Assembly: GCA_900556795.1 (NCBI GenBank) | Contig: USQD01000085.1 | Location: 1 to 7,788, forward strand | Direction of reading: 5' to 3' | From: an uncultured Prevotella sp. | GTDB taxonomy: Bacteria; Bacteroidota; Bacteroidia; Bacteroidales; Bacteroidaceae | Length of the DNA: 7,788 nucleotides | Part shown: piece by piece, positions 6,328-7,788 of the stretch | Layout of the letters: the number at the start of each line of letters is the position of its first letter | Position numbering within the stretch: the first letter of the stretch is position 1 | Program-made: the position numbers and the translations under genes | Notes under the pieces: model-generated | Seen by the model: the letters and a program-made list of their open reading frames with translations, nothing else | What the model was told of the DNA's origin: nothing | Databases searched by the model: none

Positions 6328-7604
6328 TAGAATTTGGTGAAAGCCTTCACGCAGTATTTGTGGTCGATGACGCTACCGGTTTCCCGGCAACTGTGCATGG
6401 CGAGGATGGCATTACCCATATCAACACCCTTCAATGGGATGGAAGAGGCGAGGATGTTGCCCAAGGTGCTTCCGCCTGCCACATCGCTATGGTTCACGAA
6501 GCGCTGGCATGGTACACCGGCTGCATCGCAAATGTTGGCGAAGATGGCTGCTGATACAGCATCGCTCGCATACTTCTGGGCTGCATTGAACTTGATGACC
6601 GGACCACCGCCCAACTTAGGATGATTCGTAGGGTCGAATTTCTCGCTATAGTTAGGATGCCAGGCATGCGCATTGTCTGCAGAAATCATGAAGGCACGCT
6701 CTACTGCCTGATAATAAGCCTCTTCCGTACCGCTCTGAGCCAGGGCGATGCGCTGCAGCATATAAGAAAGGAATGGACTTCCGGCTCCCTGCTTGGTCTG
6801 AGAACCAGTCTCCTCGTTGTCGAAAATAGCAAGAACCTGGGTGTTATCATTGGCATCAGCTGCAATCATCGCCTCTACACCAGCCCAGCACATAGAGAGG
6901 TCATCGAGTCTGCCTGAAGAGATAAACTCATCGTGCACGCCGAAGGTGCAGGCTGGAGTGGCATCAGCCAGATAGAGGTCGAAGTCGAGGATATCCTCTT
7001 TTCTGATATTCAATTCTCCTGTTATCACATTCATCAGCAGATTGCCCTTCTCCAGTTCATCGTTGATGATGCCGAGGATAGGGAGCACATCTTTCTGCTT
7101 GCTCAGCTTCACTCCATCGTTCACCTGGCGGTTGAAGTGGATGGCGAGATTACTGATCTGCAGCAATGGGCGCTGGATATGGAGAAGGAGCGTCTGAGGA
7201 TTCATGGCGCTTTCTCCCTTCACGATCACTCTGCCGGCAAGGGTCAGCGGACGGTCGAACCAGGTGGACATGATAGGACCACCATAGACCTCGGTATTCA
7301 GTTTCACGATACCGCCCTCGCAGAGCATCTCGGCGTTAGGCTTGATGCGGAAGGTAGGGGAGTCGCAGTGAGCACAGATCATGTGGAAGCCTGCATCGGC
7401 AAGCGTCTTCTTTCCGATTTGGAAAGCATAGATGGAAGAGTCGTTCTTGGTAACAAAGAACTTGTCACCAGCCTCTACCTTGCCCAAAGGCTCCTGCGGA
7501 TTGATGCGGTGGAACCCGTTCTTCTCCAATTCTTCAGAGATATTCTTGACTGCCAGGAAATTCACTGGCGATGCATCAAGAAAGGATAATAATCTTTTGA
7601 TCAT
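6318..7604 (-). CDS. M18-family zinc aminopeptidase
   Basis: M18 enzymes are cytoplasmic two-metal aminopeptidases that remove N-terminal residues (often Asp or Glu) from peptides and form large dodecameric shells. The 428-residue product has normal length. The six expected metal and catalytic positions are visible: His79 in AHCDSP, the bridging Asp234 in RLDD, Glu264-Glu265 in DNEETGS, Asp310 in SADNAHA and His404 in MHSCRE. The N-terminal FLDASPVNFLAV and the HSDVAGGSTLG segment are also family-typical. The start ATG is supported by the early FLDASP motif. It is monocistronic, convergent with the susD-like gene and functionally unrelated to it by sequence. Exact substrate preference cannot be read from the sequence. 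Confidence 0.96.
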   Translation of the reverse strand: MIKRLLSFLDASPVNFLAVKNISEELEKNGFHRINPQEPLGKVEAGDKFFVTKNDSSIYAFQIGKKTLADAGFHMICAHCDSPTFRIKPNAEMLCEGGIVKLNTEVYGGPIMSTWFDRPLTLAGRVIVKGESAMNPQTLLLHIQRPLLQISNLAIHFNRQVNDGVKLSKQKDVLPILGIINDELEKGNLLMNVITGELNIRKEDILDFDLYLADATPACTFGVHDEFISSGRLDDLSMCWAGVEAMIAADANDNTQVLAIFDNEETGSQTKQGAGSPFLSYMLQRIALAQSGTEEAYYQAVERAFMISADNAHAWHPNYSEKFDPTNHPKLGGGPVIKFNAAQKYASDAVSAAIFANICDAAGVPCQRFVNHSDVAGGSTLGNILASSIPLKGVDMGNAILAMHSCRETGSVIDHKYCVKAFTKFYQL

Positions 7605-7632
7605 AGTCTATATCTTTATATTTAATATGATG

Positions 7633-7640
7633 CAAAAATA
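7633..7640 (-). promoter_or_regulatory. Probable -7 element of the aminopeptidase gene
   Basis: TATTTTTG on the minus strand (7640-7633) matches TAnnTTTG, about 29 bases before the ATG. No TTG lies at the proper distance upstream, so the assignment rests on the -7 match alone. No Shine-Dalgarno sequence is seen. Confidence 0.5.
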
Positions 7641-7720
7641 CGATATTTCTTTCAAATAACCTTCTCTTTCCTCAAGTTTTTTTCTGAATAGTTAAATATG
7701 TACAAGAATCTCCCATGATG

Positions 7721-7752
7721 CTTGGTATTGTGTTTTGAAAATATTACTTTTG
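7721..7752 (+). promoter_or_regulatory. Plus-strand promoter for a gene beyond the right edge
   Basis: TTG at 7721-7723 precedes TACTTTTG at 7745-7752 by 21 bases, fitting the Bacteroidota pattern. The start site would be near 7759. No coding start is visible before the window ends at 7788, so the gene it serves is unknown. Confidence 0.55.
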
Positions 7753-7788
7753 CAAAACATAATTATTGCAGATTTACAGAATATCTTT

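Noticed and set aside
6933..7589. Plus-strand open frame of 218 codons opposite the aminopeptidase
   Set aside because: All M18 ligands lie in the minus-strand frame; this frame is a shadow without family features.

Overview
The window reads as chromosomal core DNA from a member of the Bacteroidota, most likely Prevotella/Segatella or a close relative. Three things suggest this. The genes include a TonB-dependent receptor and a SusD/RagB-type lipoprotein. The promoters fit the Bacteroidota pattern TTG-N19-21-TAnnTTTG. The gene starts lie in A/T-rich leaders without Shine-Dalgarno sequences. The genus is inferred from the general look of the proteins, not from a search.

Layout, left to right. 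Positions 1-122 hold the intrinsic terminator of an unseen plus-strand gene, overlapped by the dnaA promoter. A complete dnaA (replication initiator) fills 123-1544. Positions 1545-1706 separate two convergent units and hold a small hairpin, a strong two-way terminator and four tandem 13-bp repeats. On the minus strand, 4712 to 1707 is a two-gene unit: a TonB-dependent outer-membrane receptor followed 42 bp later by a PnuC-type inner-membrane vitamin transporter. Positions 4713-4914 form a divergent promoter region with a dyad over the receptor's -7 element and a leader hairpin. A short SusD/RagB-like lipoprotein gene runs on the plus strand at 4915-6180. A 16-bp terminator hairpin follows, and its loop is complementary to a segment just after the stop codon. 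An M18 aminopeptidase gene lies on the minus strand at 7604-6318. The right edge (7605-7788) holds its upstream region and a plus-strand promoter for a gene outside the window.

Functionally, the receptor and PnuC protein probably form an uptake route across both membranes for a vitamin-like compound (thiamine or nicotinamide riboside). The SusD-like lipoprotein is an orphan: no SusC-type receptor with an N-terminal carboxypeptidase-like domain is present, and the protein lacks much of the central region usual in the family. DnaA and the aminopeptidase are housekeeping proteins with no evident link to the transport genes. No mobile element, CRISPR array, tRNA or rRNA is seen, and no gene-free stretch exceeds about 200 bp. 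I see no clear novel multi-gene system. The most unusual items are the short orphan SusD, the pseudoknot-capable terminator, the tandem repeats and the dyad over the receptor promoter.
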